This document shows positions 1 through 4,865 of a DNA stretch of 6,184 nt, piece by piece (position 1 is the stretch's first letter; every line of letters begins with the position of its first letter). The notes below the pieces were generated by a model. The model was not told where the DNA came from, did not search any database, and worked only from the letters and a program-made list of their open reading frames with translations. The DNA comes from Candidatus Saccharimonadales bacterium (GTDB lineage: Bacteria > Patescibacteriota > Saccharimonadia > UBA4664 > SCTI01): positions 1 through 6,184 of the forward strand of contig JASLFZ010000063.1 in the NCBI GenBank assembly GCA_030150485.1. Direction: 5' to 3'. A program made the position numbers and the translations under genes.

Positions 1-441
1 GGCATAGGAGTTCTCCATATCGGCCCAGCGGCCCATGTGATGATAGAGGTCTTCAAATACATCGCGATAACGAAAGACCGAATCGCGGGCAGACTGATTA
101 AACCGGTCTACGCCATAATCCAAAATGGCTTTCTTGCCGGATAGCTTGAGGGCTTTTTCAATCTCATACTCCACGGGCAAACCGTGCGTATCCCACCCCA
201 GTCGCCGCGGCACATAGTAGCCGCGCATGGTTTTATAGCGCGTAATGGCGTCCTTGATAGTCCCGGTCAGAATGTGACCGTAGTGCGGTAGGCCGTTGGC
301 GAAGGGCGGCCCATCGTAAAAACGAAAGCGCTCGGCGTTTTGGCGGTTTTCGAGACTGCGCTCGAACGTCCGCTCCTTTTTCCAAGTAGCGAGCATATCG
401 GTTTCGAATTGGGGGAAGTTAGCGGGTTGGGCTTTCTTCAT
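1..441 (-). CDS. ileS: Isoleucyl-tRNA synthetase, N-terminal 147 residues (partial)
   Basis: This is the class I cytoplasmic synthetase that activates isoleucine with ATP and charges tRNA-Ile. The frame is open from the ATG at 441 to the window edge, so only the start of a protein usually of 900 to 1,050 residues is present. Visible family marks are FYDGPPFANGLPHYGH at residues 41-56, which contains the class I HIGH signature as H53-Y-G-H56, followed by TGTIKD at 59-64 and GWDTHGLPVE at 82-91, which is typical of the IleRS/ValRS group. The first residues (FPQFE, then a W-K-K-E stretch) also fit IleRS. The editing domain and the KMSKS loop lie outside the window. The start is fixed by an AGGAG Shine-Dalgarno six bases upstream. 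The T-box leader with an ATC specifier independently identifies the gene as isoleucine-specific. The last in-window codon is GCC (Ala147). Confidence 0.95.
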   Translation of the reverse strand, partial: MKKAQPANFPQFETDMLATWKKERTFERSLENRQNAERFRFYDGPPFANGLPHYGHILTGTIKDAITRYKTMRGYYVPRRLGWDTHGLPVEYEIEKALKLSGKKAILDYGVDRFNQSARDSVFRYRDVFEDLYHHMGRWADMENSYA

Positions 442-446
442 AGTTA

Positions 447-453
447 ACTCCTG
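447..453 (-). promoter_or_regulatory. ileS ribosome binding site, probable sequestration target
   Basis: The minus strand reads CAGGAGT, with AGGAG six bases before the ileS ATG, a strong Shine-Dalgarno. All seven bases are complementary to ACTCCTG at 523-529 in the T-box leader, of which TCCTG also forms most of the 3' strand of the antisequestrator helix. The two pairings exclude each other, so this site is likely hidden when tRNA-Ile is charged and free when it is uncharged. A second AGGAGT about 40 bases further upstream (near 487-492) has six complementary bases and could act as a decoy or alternative partner. Confidence 0.75.
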
Positions 454-487
454 TAAACTTTGTTACCAATGTGTTAACTTTGTTTAC
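453..487. repeat. 35-bp four-half-site element, copy A (ileS leader)
   Basis: Four half-sites of the form GTWAAC or its complement lie at 453-458, 462-467, 473-478 and 482-487, with spacers of 3, 5 and 3 bp. The second half-site is imperfect (GTTACC). The central spacer reads AATGT on the plus strand. Half-site centres are 9, 11 and 9 bp apart, close to one helical turn, as expected for a protein binding one face of DNA. A fifth perfect GTTAAC follows at 443-448, between the Shine-Dalgarno and the start codon. The copy sits inside the transcribed leader, downstream of the T-box. In RNA it could also fold as a hairpin, because GTAAAC and GTTTAC at its ends are complementary. It matches copy C at 26 of 35 positions. 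Confidence 0.7.
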
Positions 488-506
488 TCCTTTAGTACTA
501 GTACGT

Positions 507-694
507 AAAAAGTGCCGCGGTGCAGGAGTCCTGGCGGACGGTCCCATCCTGCTTCCCATGGGCACTTAGTTGGCTCCTTTACGCCGGAGACGCGGCCGGA
601 TCTACTCTCGCCTAAAACGATTTCTGCCGGCTGCTTCGCGGTTGATGGCCGCTCATTAAAACTTCATGAAAGCTTTAAATGCAGTTGTAACTGT
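507..694 (-). promoter_or_regulatory. T-box riboswitch, isoleucine-specific (ileS leader)
   Basis: This RNA leader senses uncharged tRNA-Ile. On the minus strand, a short helix GCGG/CCGC (649-652 with 638-641) encloses a specifier loop with ATC, an isoleucine codon, at 646-644, followed by A. The surrounding GAGCGGCCATCA motif matches the short Stem I class I know from actinobacterial ileS leaders, as does AGTAGATCCGG starting at 606. A small CTCC/GGAG hairpin (586-589 with 574-577) fits the linker stem. The T-box proper, AGGATGGGACCGTCC, is at 550-536. An outer 7-bp helix (561-567 with 510-516) encloses it and is followed by a short U-tract at 507-509, so partial transcription termination is also possible. 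Stem I lacks the long distal arm of Firmicute T-boxes. The exact 5' limit is inferred from the promoter at 701-728. Boundaries are approximate; identity is confident. Confidence 0.88.
522..552 (-). promoter_or_regulatory. T-box antisequestrator/antiterminator hairpin
   Basis: The minus-strand RNA folds as a helix GCAGGA/TCCTGC (547-552 with 522-527), a seven-base bulge TGGGACC (546-540), an inner helix GTCC/GGAC (536-539 with 528-531) and the loop GCCA. This is exactly the conserved T-box architecture, in which TGGN in the bulge pairs with the tRNA NCCA end. The variable base N is G, not the T expected for a tRNA-Ile with discriminator A73. In the alternative fold, ACTCCTG (529-523) leaves this hairpin and can pair with the ileS Shine-Dalgarno. 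Confidence 0.85.
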
Positions 695-700
695 GTCTCT

Positions 701-728
701 ATTCTACCAGCTTATTAGCCGCCGGCAA
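701..728 (-). promoter_or_regulatory. Candidate promoter for the T-box-ileS transcript
   Basis: On the minus strand, TTGCCG (728-723) and TAGAAT (706-701) are separated by 16 bp, and TGG directly precedes the -10, giving an extended TGn -10. The predicted start falls near 694, just upstream of the T-box Stem I. The -35 overlaps the last codons of yggT. The -10 matches the sigma-70 consensus at 5 of 6 positions and the -35 at 4 of 6. Read-through from yggT may add to ileS transcription. Confidence 0.45.
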
Positions 729-978
729 TCCAGTTTGCCAACCCGCTCAAAAGCTCGAGCAATAAAAAAGCCACGAGGGGCGAGAAATCCAGCATTTGGG
801 TGCGGGGCAACAGATGGCGAATCGGTATAAGGACCGGCTCCGTCAAATCAAAGAGAATGCGTCCAACACGACCCTCAAAGGTAGGATTAAACCAGCTCAA
901 GACCACCCGCCCCAATAAAATAAAGTTGAAGGCAAAAACAAATAAGTTAATAAAGTTGACCGCAACAGCAAGAAACAT
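715..978 (-). CDS. YggT family integral membrane protein
   Basis: This 87-residue protein belongs to the YggT/YlmG family of small membrane proteins. They are often encoded near ftsZ/sepF-type division genes, and members have been linked to membrane or cell-shape maintenance, though the biochemical role is unsettled. It has a hydrophobic N-terminal segment (about residues 3-29), then the family block RVVLSWFNP, a short soluble loop with FDLTEPVLIPIRHLLP (about 43-58), and LDFSPLVAFLLLELL in the second membrane segment (about 63-85). The length is typical of one YggT repeat. The ATG shares one base with the TGA stop of the upstream gene (TGATG), which indicates translational coupling. Tandem TAA stops end it. 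It has no clear Shine-Dalgarno of its own. Confidence 0.88.
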   Translation of the reverse strand: MFLAVAVNFINLFVFAFNFILLGRVVLSWFNPTFEGRVGRILFDLTEPVLIPIRHLLPRTQMLDFSPLVAFLLLELLSGLANWIAGG

Positions 979-1238
979 CAGGGCGCCGTCATGTAATAAC
1001 TAACCTCTTCCAGACTGGGCAGCCGGCCCTCCCACTTCTCGATCAGCGTACCATCATCGGTGGTGGCAATGGCGGCCGGCCGGCTGGTCACATCATACAG
1101 TTCGGCCAAATCAATACCTGCCCGGCTCTCGGCATCGATCACATTTGGCTGAATACGCCGCTCTCCCAGCCGTTTCTGCAGGTACTCCAGATCGCGATCG
1201 GCCGGCGTGTCAGGGGTGTACAGCAAGTGTAATTTCAT
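978..1238 (-). CDS. Small thioredoxin-fold (glutaredoxin-like) protein without CXXC
   Basis: This 86-residue protein looks like a minimal thioredoxin/glutaredoxin fold. It starts with a beta strand (KLHLLY) and a helix rich in charged residues (about 14-27), has a second strand (NVIDAE) and then YDVTSRPAAIATTDDGTLI at 48-66. The S52-R53-P54 step resembles the cis-proline turn of thioredoxins, followed by two strands ending in EKWEG. The position where a CXXC or CXXS centre would lie holds TPDTP (8-12), and there is no cysteine anywhere, so it cannot do thiol-disulfide exchange by the usual route. The function is unknown; a binding or structural role is possible. It begins 12 bases after the nrdR stop, has no clear Shine-Dalgarno and overlaps yggT by one base, so it is probably co-translated with its neighbours. 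Confidence 0.75.
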   Translation of the reverse strand: MKLHLLYTPDTPADRDLEYLQKRLGERRIQPNVIDAESRAGIDLAELYDVTSRPAAIATTDDGTLIEKWEGRLPSLEEVSYYMTAP

Positions 1239-1250
1239 AGCATCAGTATA

Positions 1251-1739
1251 TCAGGCGTTAGGCTTTTGCGGCTTCTTAACCTTAGCCTGCTGCGATTTAA
1301 GCCGGTTGAGCTCGGTTTCAAAGGAGGCTACGTCGGTGAAGGAGCGATAAACGCTGGCGAAACGGACGTAGGCGACATCATCAAGATTCATAAGCGCCTC
1401 GATGACCGTTTCACCAATAATACTCACCGGTACCTCGAGCTCCCCCAGCCCGCGGATCTTGAGCTCGATGGCGGTGATTAGGCTCTCGATGCGTTCGGCC
1501 GGGATGCGCCGCTTCTCACAGGCTCGGTACATGCCACTCGCGATTTTTTCCCGCGCGAAGGGCTGGCGGCGCCCATCTTTCTTCACCACCATCAGGGGTG
1601 GTCGTTCAATGCGCTCATAGGTGGTGAAGCGATGAAAACAGTTGAGGCACTCGCGCCGGCGGCGAATTGAGGCGCCATCCTCCAGATCGCGCGACTCCAT
1701 AACGCGAGAGTTTTCGTGTTCGCAGGTTGGACATTTCAT
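1251..1739 (-). CDS. nrdR: Transcriptional repressor NrdR
   Basis: NrdR is a nucleotide-sensing repressor of ribonucleotide reductase genes. It binds ATP/dATP through an ATP-cone and DNA through an N-terminal zinc ribbon. The 162-residue product has the zinc ribbon at residues 1-45 with C3, C6, C31 and C34, the basic run RRRRECLNC, and FTTYERIE at 38-45. The ATP-cone follows at about 48-137 (VVKKDGRRQPF, then VRFASVYRSF near 124-133). The C-terminal tail is lysine- and proline-rich, as is common. Length and domain order are normal. It lies 110 bp downstream of ftsZ, with the four-half-site element copy B in the gap. No canonical Shine-Dalgarno is seen before the ATG (the preceding bases are GCTAATCAGC). 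No palindromic NrdR box of the usual ACAC-type was seen in the window, so self-regulation is not evident. Confidence 0.96.
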   Translation of the reverse strand: MKCPTCEHENSRVMESRDLEDGASIRRRRECLNCFHRFTTYERIERPPLMVVKKDGRRQPFAREKIASGMYRACEKRRIPAERIESLITAIELKIRGLGELEVPVSIIGETVIEALMNLDDVAYVRFASVYRSFTDVASFETELNRLKSQQAKVKKPQKPNA

Positions 1740-1774
1740 GCTGATTAGCGGCGCTACATTTGGGCTACCAAACA

Positions 1775-1809
1775 GTTAACTTTGTTTATACATTGTTAAC
1801 TAAGTTAAC
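1775..1809. repeat. 35-bp four-half-site element, copy B (ftsZ-nrdR gap)
   Basis: Half-sites GTTAAC, GTTTAT, GTTAAC and GTTAAC lie at 1775-1780, 1784-1789, 1795-1800 and 1804-1809, with spacers of 3, 5 and 3 bp. The central spacer reads ACATT on the plus strand, so this copy is inverted relative to A and C. Read on the minus strand it matches copy C at 33 of 35 positions. It ends 35 bp before the nrdR start codon, a typical operator position. The minus strand also contains TATAAA within it, but I found no convincing -35 partner. Confidence 0.75.
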
Positions 1810-1814
1810 TGCTT

Positions 1815-1835
1815 GGCGGAGTGGTTTGTACCGCC
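1815..1835. other. Small inverted repeat after ftsZ
   Basis: GGCGG at 1815-1819 and CCGCC at 1831-1835 can form a 5-bp hairpin with an 11-base loop, just after the ftsZ stop. It lacks a U-tract on either strand, so it is not a standard intrinsic terminator. It may slow decay of the ftsZ transcript or may be incidental. Confidence 0.25.
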
Positions 1836-1849
1836 CGCTGCCTCCTTAA

Positions 1850-3229
1850 TTATTTTTTACGGCGGATAAAGGCCGGCACATCAAGATCTTCTTCGTCATA
1901 GTGTTTACCACCACCAGTAACGGCGCGGCTGGCGCGCTCTATGAGCGAGGCGCCGCGGCGGTGCGTAACGGGAGCCGGCTCGGGATTACTCGCGTTACTG
2001 GCAGTCGGGCTCGCACTCTCCTCTTCGGGTTCAATCGAAGAAACCGTGGGTTTCACCGGCTCGTCAAACAGGGAGTCCGGCTCCGCACCACCATCATCAC
2101 CCTCCTCGAAGGCCGGCGGCTCATCAATAAACGGCCCGGCGCCAAACCGGCTCGCCACCGGTTCGCTACTGCGCACCGGCATGGGATCAATTTCCGGTAG
2201 CGCGGTGGGCTCACGGTACTCATCTGTAGCCGCGGTCTCCTCCACCGGCTTAAAGATCGGTCGCTGCGGGCGCTGGACGGCATCAAAGCCGGTCGCGACC
2301 ACCGTAATTTTAATATCATCATCCATGGTTTCATCCAAAACCGCACCAAAAATGATGTTGGCGCTCGGATCGATCGCCTCCGTGATGGTTTTGGCGGCCT
2401 CATCAATTTCGTGCATGCTCATGTTGCGGCCGCCAGTAATATTGAACAGCACGCCCTTCGCACCCTCGATACTGATCTCCAGCAGCGGCGAGTCGATGGC
2501 CTGGCGGGCAGCCTCAATGGCACGATTATCACCTTTGGCGCGGCCAATTCCCATCAGAGCCGAGCCGGCATCCTGCATAATCGACTTCACGTCGGCAAAG
2601 TCGAGATTAATCAGCCCGTGGACCGTAATCAGATCAGAAATGCCCTGGACACCCTGCTGCAACACGTCGTCTACGACCTTAAAGGCGTCGAGCAGCGATG
2701 TTTTACGGTCGATCATATCGAGCAAGCGGTCATTCGGGATGGTAATGAGGGTATCGACCGCCTCGCGAAGCTCCTGAATGCCCTGTTCAGCCTGGGCCAT
2801 CCGGCGCTCGCCCTCAAAAGTAAACGGCTTAGTCACAATTCCTACCACCAACGAGCCGGCCTCGCGTGCGGCGTTCGCAATCAGAGGCGCCGCACCGGTA
2901 CCGGTGCCGCCACCCATCCCGGCGGTAATAAAGACCATATCCGCACCTTTCATGAGGCCGGTGATCTCCTTGTGGCTCTCCTGGGCGGCTTTGCGGCCAA
3001 TCCCCGGATCGGCACCCGCGCCCAGCCCCCGCGTCAGGCTCTGACCGATATGCACCTTTTGCAACGCGTGCGAGTGATGCAAGCTCTGGGCATCGGTATT
3101 AATTGCTACGAACTCAATGCCTTGCAGCTTTGAGCTAATCATCCGCTCAACCGCAGACGTACCACCACCCCCTACGCCGCACACTTTAATGCGGGCAAAG
3201 GTTTGAATTTCGGGAAGAACCTCAGCCAT
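1850..3229 (-). CDS. ftsZ: Cell division protein FtsZ
   Basis: FtsZ is the tubulin-like GTPase that polymerises into the cytokinetic ring at midcell. The 459-residue product has the full core. GGGGTSAVERM (20-30) is the T1 nucleotide loop, GAGADPGIGR is at 70-79, and the tubulin signature GGGTGTG is at 106-112. NDRLL is at 166-170. The T7 synergy loop NLDFADV (208-214) carries the catalytic acids D210 and D213. The core ends at about residue 315. A long acidic, proline- and serine-rich linker (about 325-445) leads to the conserved C-terminal peptide DLDVPAFIRRKK (448-459), the usual docking site for FtsA. Two motifs vary slightly from the commonest forms: GGGGTS where GGGGGN is usual, and DPGIGR where NPEVGR is usual. 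The start ATG has AAGGAG eight bases upstream, and a promoter lies at 3281-3309. Confidence 0.98.
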   Translation of the reverse strand: MAEVLPEIQTFARIKVCGVGGGGTSAVERMISSKLQGIEFVAINTDAQSLHHSHALQKVHIGQSLTRGLGAGADPGIGRKAAQESHKEITGLMKGADMVFITAGMGGGTGTGAAPLIANAAREAGSLVVGIVTKPFTFEGERRMAQAEQGIQELREAVDTLITIPNDRLLDMIDRKTSLLDAFKVVDDVLQQGVQGISDLITVHGLINLDFADVKSIMQDAGSALMGIGRAKGDNRAIEAARQAIDSPLLEISIEGAKGVLFNITGGRNMSMHEIDEAAKTITEAIDPSANIIFGAVLDETMDDDIKITVVATGFDAVQRPQRPIFKPVEETAATDEYREPTALPEIDPMPVRSSEPVASRFGAGPFIDEPPAFEEGDDGGAEPDSLFDEPVKPTVSSIEPEEESASPTASNASNPEPAPVTHRRGASLIERASRAVTGGGKHYDEEDLDVPAFIRRKK

Positions 3230-3237
3230 ATAATTTG

Positions 3238-3243
3238 CTCCTT
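3238..3243 (-). promoter_or_regulatory. ftsZ ribosome binding site
   Basis: AAGGAG on the minus strand, eight bases before the ATG at 3229, fixes the ftsZ start. Confidence 0.8.
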
Positions 3244-3280
3244 ACCACAGCCGGCGAGGCGTGCTCACCGTGTAGCTCAA

Positions 3281-3309
3281 AGTGTAGCGGTAGCGGTTTG
3301 GCGCGTCAA
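3281..3309 (-). promoter_or_regulatory. Candidate ftsZ promoter (sigma-70 type)
   Basis: The minus strand has TTGACG (3309-3304), exactly 17 bp, then TACACT (3286-3281). The -35 matches consensus at 5 of 6 positions and the -10 at 4 of 6, with ideal spacing. The predicted start near 3274 gives a leader of about 45 bases before the ftsZ ATG. FtsZ can therefore be made independently of ftsA. Confidence 0.55.
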
Positions 3310-3328
3310 ATAATTATGCAGGCATTTT

Positions 3329-3337
3329 TGTGTATAA
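3329..3337 (-). promoter_or_regulatory. DnaA-box-like site 1
   Basis: TTATACACA on the minus strand is a perfect match to the TTATNCACA DnaA consensus. It lies about 20 bp upstream of the -35 of the ftsZ promoter, a position from which an initiator protein could influence transcription. Confidence 0.4.
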
Positions 3338-3401
3338 GTAATGAGTACTTTTTGTATGCAATATTGGGTTTTAATCTGTTGTATCGCGTTTTTTACAACG
3401 C

Positions 3402-3430
3402 TTTTCCACGGTGGATAGTCATGTGTATAA
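3402..3430. promoter_or_regulatory. DnaA-box-like site 2 with two weak boxes
   Basis: A second perfect TTATACACA lies on the minus strand at 3430-3422. Beside it are two degenerate boxes arranged back to back: CTATCCACC on the minus strand (3418-3410) and TTTTCCACG on the plus strand (3402-3410). They share the CCACGGTGG palindrome. With the site at 3329-3337 this makes a cluster of up to four candidates within about 100 bp. Confidence 0.35.
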
Positions 3431-3534
3431 CAGATTAGGGCGCCGGTAATTGTTGCATATTTTGGGTGGGCTGGAGTTGCGAATGAAGCGGGCTGTGTGG
3501 GCTGCTTTGTGGCAGCTTTTTGCACCAACTGGGC

Positions 3535-3569
3535 GTTAACTTAGTTAATAATGTGTAAACAAAGTTAAC
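3535..3569. repeat. 35-bp four-half-site element, copy C (downstream of ftsA)
   Basis: Half-sites GTTAAC, GTTAAT, GTAAAC and GTTAAC lie at 3535-3540, 3544-3549, 3555-3560 and 3564-3569, with spacers of 3, 5 and 3 bp and the central spacer AATGT. The copy starts 37 bp after the ftsA stop and about 300 bp before the ftsZ start. It matches copy B, inverted, at 33 of 35 positions. In both B and C the plus strand continues T, two variable bases, then TTGGCG, so the similarity extends a little beyond the core. Confidence 0.75.
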
Positions 3570-3606
3570 TCATTGGCGTGGAAATAGAGCGTTTGAGGCG
3601 CCGCGC

Positions 3607-4842
3607 TTAGGGCAAAAAATTGCGGAGGGTTTTGCGAATGCGGTCGACGGTATCGCCGAGTCGGTCGCCGCCGCCAATGGGGCCGGTGCCAGCATAGGCC
3701 ATGTTTTCGAGCATCAAGCCAACGGGAGCCGCAAAGGCAGGGTCGCTCACCTTATCCACCAAGCCGCTCAGGCCGCTGGGCTGCCCAATCGCTACCGGTA
3801 GCTCAAGGCCGCGCTTAGCCGCCTCCTCGATGCCGGCAAGCTTAGCACCGCCGCCGGTTAGCACTACGCCGCCAGGCAACATGCCGTCTTTGCCAATCTG
3901 CTTCAGCTCGATTCGAATCATGTGAAAAATCTCTTCCAGACGGGCATCAACAATGTTGGCCAAATCTCGCCGCGAGATCACACCGTCATCACCCAGCTCC
4001 TCGATGTGCAGCTTCTCGCTAGCACTACTCCTGGGAGTGTGGGCCTTTACGTATTTGCGCTTAATCTTTTCGGCAATCTCGATATCGGTCCGCAAACCAA
4101 TGGCAATGTCGTTCGTAATGTGGGCGGCGCCAACCGGCAGCACGCTCGAGTACAGTACCTCGCCCTCCTCATACACGGCGATACCGGTGGTGCCGCCACC
4201 AATATCCACCAAAACCACGCCCAGTTCGAGCTGCTTCTTCGAGAGCACCGCCCGCGCGGCAGCGAGCGGCACCATCACCTGCCCCTCAATATCAATACCC
4301 GCCTGATAGATTGCCCGCTGCAGATTCTTGATGGCCGGCGTGGCACCGGTAATGATGTGGGCCTCGACCTCAAGGCGCACGCCGTTCATGCCGACCGGAT
4401 CTTTGACGTTGGTTTGGTCGTCCACGTTGAAGCTACGAGGGAACATTTGGATAATCTCGCGGTTTGGGGGCAGCTGGACGACGGTGGCGGCCTCCTCGGC
4501 GCGCCGAACATCTTCCAGGGTAATCTCTTGGTTAACGCGCCCCACGGCGATCAGGCCAGTGGAGTTTTGGCTGGCTACGTGCGCGCCATCGATACCAATG
4601 GTAGCGCGGTCGATCGGCACGCCGCTAATGCGCTCCGCCTCATCAACAGCCGCGGTAATCGAGGAAACCGTCTCCTCGACGTCCACCACCACCCCTTTGC
4701 GCATACCTTCAGCCGGCGCGACGCCAACGCCAATCACGCTGGGATGAGTAGCCTCTTCCTCCTGCATGCCAACAATACAAGTAACCTTGGTACTACCGAC
4801 GTCGAGGCCAATAAAAATGTTGTCATGCTGGCGACTTGCCAC
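3607..4842 (-). CDS. ftsA: Cell division protein FtsA
   Basis: FtsA is an actin-like ATPase that tethers FtsZ filaments to the inner face of the membrane and recruits later division proteins. The 411-residue product has the phosphate-1 motif GLDVGSTKV (12-20), the inserted 1C (SHS2) domain at about 83-165, the phosphate-2 motif VDIGGGTTG (212-220) and the adenosine motif GGVVLTGGGAKL (324-335). Its C-terminus DRIRKTLRNFLP (400-411) is a basic amphipathic helix of the kind that inserts into the membrane. Length is normal. The start is GTG, with AAGGG about nine bases upstream and an in-frame TAA just before, so no longer form is possible. It lies 75 bp after map, with its own -10 element. The separation from ftsZ by 377 bp, rather than a tight ftsAZ pair, suggests separate control. 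Confidence 0.97.
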   Translation of the reverse strand: MASRQHDNIFIGLDVGSTKVTCIVGMQEEEATHPSVIGVGVAPAEGMRKGVVVDVEETVSSITAAVDEAERISGVPIDRATIGIDGAHVASQNSTGLIAVGRVNQEITLEDVRRAEEAATVVQLPPNREIIQMFPRSFNVDDQTNVKDPVGMNGVRLEVEAHIITGATPAIKNLQRAIYQAGIDIEGQVMVPLAAARAVLSKKQLELGVVLVDIGGGTTGIAVYEEGEVLYSSVLPVGAAHITNDIAIGLRTDIEIAEKIKRKYVKAHTPRSSASEKLHIEELGDDGVISRRDLANIVDARLEEIFHMIRIELKQIGKDGMLPGGVVLTGGGAKLAGIEEAAKRGLELPVAIGQPSGLSGLVDKVSDPAFAAPVGLMLENMAYAGTGPIGGGDRLGDTVDRIRKTLRNFLP

Positions 4843-4865
4843 GGCGAAAATCCCTTCAGCTTCTT

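Larger units (their letters stand above)
3230..3606. other. ftsA-ftsZ intergenic control region (377 bp)
   Basis: This AT-rich gap is long for an ftsA-ftsZ pair. Reading from ftsA, it holds the 35-bp element copy C, a short hairpin GCTGC/GCAGC followed by T5 on the plus strand (about 3500-3520), two TTATACACA sequences, a CCACGGTGG palindrome (3406-3414), an AATCTGTT/AACAGATT inverted repeat (3373-3380 with 3429-3436), and then the ftsZ promoter and ribosome binding site. A minus-strand frame at 3277-3528 is open but lacks recognisable protein features and would run across these sites. I regard the region as regulatory DNA. Confidence 0.6.

Noticed and set aside
511..530. CACCGCGG near 511-525 (minus strand) as the T-box core
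   Set aside because: It superficially resembles the ACCGCGG end of a T-box, but the preceding bases are not TGGN. The true core with a correct bulge and helices is at 536-550.
512..718. Plus-strand open frame of 68 codons in the ileS leader
   Set aside because: It is antisense to the T-box riboswitch, whose base pairing explains the sequence.
1775..1809. 35-bp element as an NrdR box
   Set aside because: The location before nrdR is suggestive, but the sequence does not resemble the ACAC-N-GTGT-type NrdR palindrome and the same element occurs before ftsZ and ileS.
1941..2777. Plus-strand open frame of 278 codons
   Set aside because: It is antisense to ftsZ, with serine-rich low-complexity content typical of a shadow frame.
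3499..3519. Intrinsic terminator GCTGC/GCAGC followed by T5
   Set aside because: The U-tract is on the plus strand, where no gene is seen. On the minus strand the hairpin is not followed by T residues, so it cannot end the ftsA transcript in the usual way.
3277..3528. Minus-strand open frame of 83 codons between ftsA and ftsZ
   Set aside because: The product has no recognisable domain or convincing ribosome binding site, is of odd composition, and crosses the ftsZ promoter -35 and the DnaA-like boxes. Regulatory DNA is the better reading.
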